DNA from: Moniliella sp. 'wahieum'
Taxonomy: Eukaryota; Basidiomycota; Moniliellomycetes; Moniliellales; Moniliellaceae
Reading direction: 5' to 3'
Assembly (NCBI GenBank): GCA_003971905.1
Contig: RSEE01000048.1
Coordinates: 372,001-436,000, forward strand
Length of the DNA stretch: 64,000 bases
Shown: positions 62,320 through 64,000 of the stretch, in pieces
Layout of the letters: the number at the start of each line of letters is the position of its first letter
Position numbering within the stretch: position 1 is the first letter of the stretch
Position numbers and translations under genes: made by a program
Notes under the pieces: model-generated
What the model saw: the letters and a program-made list of their open reading frames with translations, nothing else
The model's database searches: none
Told to the model about the DNA's origin: nothing

Positions 62320-63368
62320 GATGGAGCAGCTGTGGTCCCTCACCGAGTCGACGGCGATCATCAATCAGCATTGGTCATTTGCGTGGTGTTGGCACCCATA
62401 GGAACACGTTGGGAGCTTGTAGCTGGATGCCTGAGCCGCAAGCAGGTGGACCCAGTGAGCTAGTGCGGTCGGGTTGGAAGGGTGTACTGCTTAACAGGGA
62501 TGTCGTGACAGGGGACGCGTTTAGCTTTATGTTGTACGTTGACCTAAGCCCTAGCGTGTAAAAAAACTGGCGTGCAACCCGTCTTGACTGCTGCCGGCTG
62601 CTGCCGCCGCTGCTCAATGGGGCCAGACGGGGGTGTTGTGCAGATTGGGCGCTCTGTTTTCGCTCTGTTTTCGCTCGGCTCCGACCCAGTGCTGAAGCGC
62701 TGAGCGTTAGCGCTCCGTGCTGCGTGCTGCGTCGCTCTGCCCCCCCGGCTGAGCCTCAGCACCCACACCACGCCCATCCCCCTCCCGACACTCGCCCCGG
62801 GCGAGCGGCGAGCATGGAGCAGCGCACCGCACCGCGTCAGTGCAGGACGGGACGGAGAGGCAGGCACACGGCCCCCCGCCCCCCCGGGCACTTGGGATGC
62901 ACTACACTGCCCTCGTCCGACCGCGATCGGCGTAGGCCGGCCGCATGCGGAGCAGGCACCAGCACGGCGCCCGTGTACGCCTGCTTCCAGCACGGAGGCA
63001 GCCGGGTCCGACAAGCGCCGCCACGCAAAAGCCAAGCCGTGCGGGCGCCCGGCAGAGGGTGCTCGGCGGTGGCCTTCACGGTCACCTGGAGCGTGAAGCT
63101 TCAAGCTTGGCGAGAGGGGGCGAGCCCTTGGGTGCTGCGGCGGAGATCTGCTCGGACCACTACCACCCATCCCTCCCTTGCGCTTCTGCCCTTCCCCTGC
63201 CCCCCTCCGCCCCCTCCGCCCCTCCCGCCCCCTCCGCCCCTCCCGCCCACACTCTCTTCACCCGCTGCGGCTGGCCGCACTCCGCCCACAACTCCTCTCC
63301 CTCTCTCCCTCGCCTTCTCTTGCTCCTCCTCCCTTGCTCTTTATCTCGCTCCTCTCTCTCTTCCGCCC
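62320..63368. other. Intergenic region
   Basis: No gene supported. TTTTCGCTCTGTTTTCGCTC at 62658-62677 and a GAAGCTTCAAGCTTGGC word at 63096-63112 are the only marked features. CCCCTCCGCCCCTCCCGCC runs occupy 63205-63250. Confidence 0.4.
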
Positions 63369-64000
63369 ATGCCCGCCCACCCGCCTTCTGCGCTCCCCAG
63401 CTGGCCTGGCCCGCCGCCGCGGCCCACAGCCTCCCTCCTCCCGAGCTGGACCTTGACCTGGCCCCGTTCCCGCCCTCGTCGACGCCAGCGACGACGACGA
63501 CGACGTTGACAGCACCAGCAGCTCCCCTTCCACCTCTCTCGGCTCGCTGCGCGACTTTGCTGCGGTGGGCGTACACCCGATTGGCGCCAAGCCGCTGCCC
63601 GACGAGGTCCTGGTCCCCATCCAGTCCGTCGCCCCGGGCACGCTCGCCCACTTTTCCCACCCGCCGCGCGTCACCACCTTCCGTATCGACCCTACTCCTC
63701 CCTGGCTTGCTTCGTCCGAGCCGGACAGCAATGCGCTGATCGAATGCTGGGACTGGGACAACACGTTTGGTCCCGCCCGGTTATGCCCACTGCCTCTCCC
63801 CGTCCGTCGAGCCAGACCCATGGACGCAACGTCGAGCGCCGTGCGCTCTCTTCATCTCTTCCTTCTTCCTTTCCGGCGCTCGACGCTTCCCCCCCCGGCG
63901 TCGCCGCTGTCGCGCTTGTCGATCGCCATGCGTCACGCCGTCCAGCGTCGTCTTAGTTTCTCCTCCGAGACCAGCCCAGACAGCCTGTCAGTCCGGGTCG
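63369..64000 (+). CDS. Partial gene running off the window, unknown
   Basis: After a Pro/Ala-rich start, ELDLDLAPFPPSS leads, with one base lost near 63485, to an acidic DDDDDVDSTSSSPSTSLGSL and a folded-looking stretch: RDFAAVGVHPIGAKPLPDEV, LVPIQSVAPGTLAHFSHPPR, VTTFRIDPTPPWLASSEPDS and NALIECWDWDNTFGP. Codon use is typical of the neighbours and the frame holds for over 90 residues, so a gene is likely. I do not recognise the family. The start is uncertain (a Met at 63369 lies in a shifted frame), and after 63775 the frame shifts again. The 3' end lies beyond the window. Confidence 0.5.

Overview
This is a GC-rich nuclear window from a fungus. Short introns (about 60-110 bp, GTRNGT donors, CTAAC-type branch points), intron-containing tRNA genes, a Zn2Cys6 regulator, a PMT-family mannosyltransferase and fungal-type ribosomal protein genes with 5'UTR introns all point that way. 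Promoters built from reiterated short palindromic words suggest a basidiomycete, perhaps Ustilaginomycotina; that placement is inference. I saw no rRNA, no CRISPR array, no IS-like element and no retrovirus-like or other capsid-bearing element.

Layout. 0.3-9.3 kb: three minus-strand genes (a LEA-like helical protein, an Sld3/Treslin-like replication factor, an SH3/Cdc25-N-terminal-like protein) separated by long gene-poor stretches. 11.7-16.5 kb: BiP/KAR2, ribosomal protein uL13, and eL32, with the last two divergent on a shared promoter. 17-24.6 kb: tRNA-His, a succinate/fumarate carrier, a protein O-mannosyltransferase, a small membrane protein and PET191/COA5. 25.7-37.3 kb: an M16 metalloprotease (insulysin/Ste23 type), a secreted alpha/beta hydrolase with a C-terminal membrane segment, a PRXL2/AhpC-like protein and a Zn2Cys6 transcription factor. 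38-43.5 kb: a Sec39-like Dsl1-complex subunit bracketed by two outward-facing tRNA-Val(AAC) genes, then a ZCCHC9-like zinc-knuckle protein. 44.4-50.2 kb: a large Ser/Thr-rich single-pass membrane protein and ribosomal protein eS21. 50.4-56.3 kb: tRNA-Gly, tRNA-Tyr and a repeat-laden SUV3-like helicase. 56.3-64 kb: an unresolved region, a VMA12-like V-ATPase assembly factor, CTP synthase and one partial gene. The neighbours are mostly unrelated housekeeping functions; only the two divergent ribosomal protein genes look obviously co-regulated.

Quality warning. Many conserved genes (BiP, uL13, eS21, CTP synthase, the M16 protease, Sec39, ZCCHC9) and two tRNAs are interrupted by single-base indels, mostly missing bases near homopolymers. 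Because essential genes are hit together, I read these as uncorrected assembly errors, not decay. Coordinates are therefore outer bounds of genes whose reading frame shifts inside.

Most interesting object: the SUV3-like gene at 52126-56275. It has a presequence-like N terminus and the whole SUV3 architecture, but substitutions (not indels) alter the Walker A lysine and both motif VI arginines, and it carries three families of in-frame tandem repeats. It looks like a diverged, possibly ATPase-dead SUV3 paralogue.
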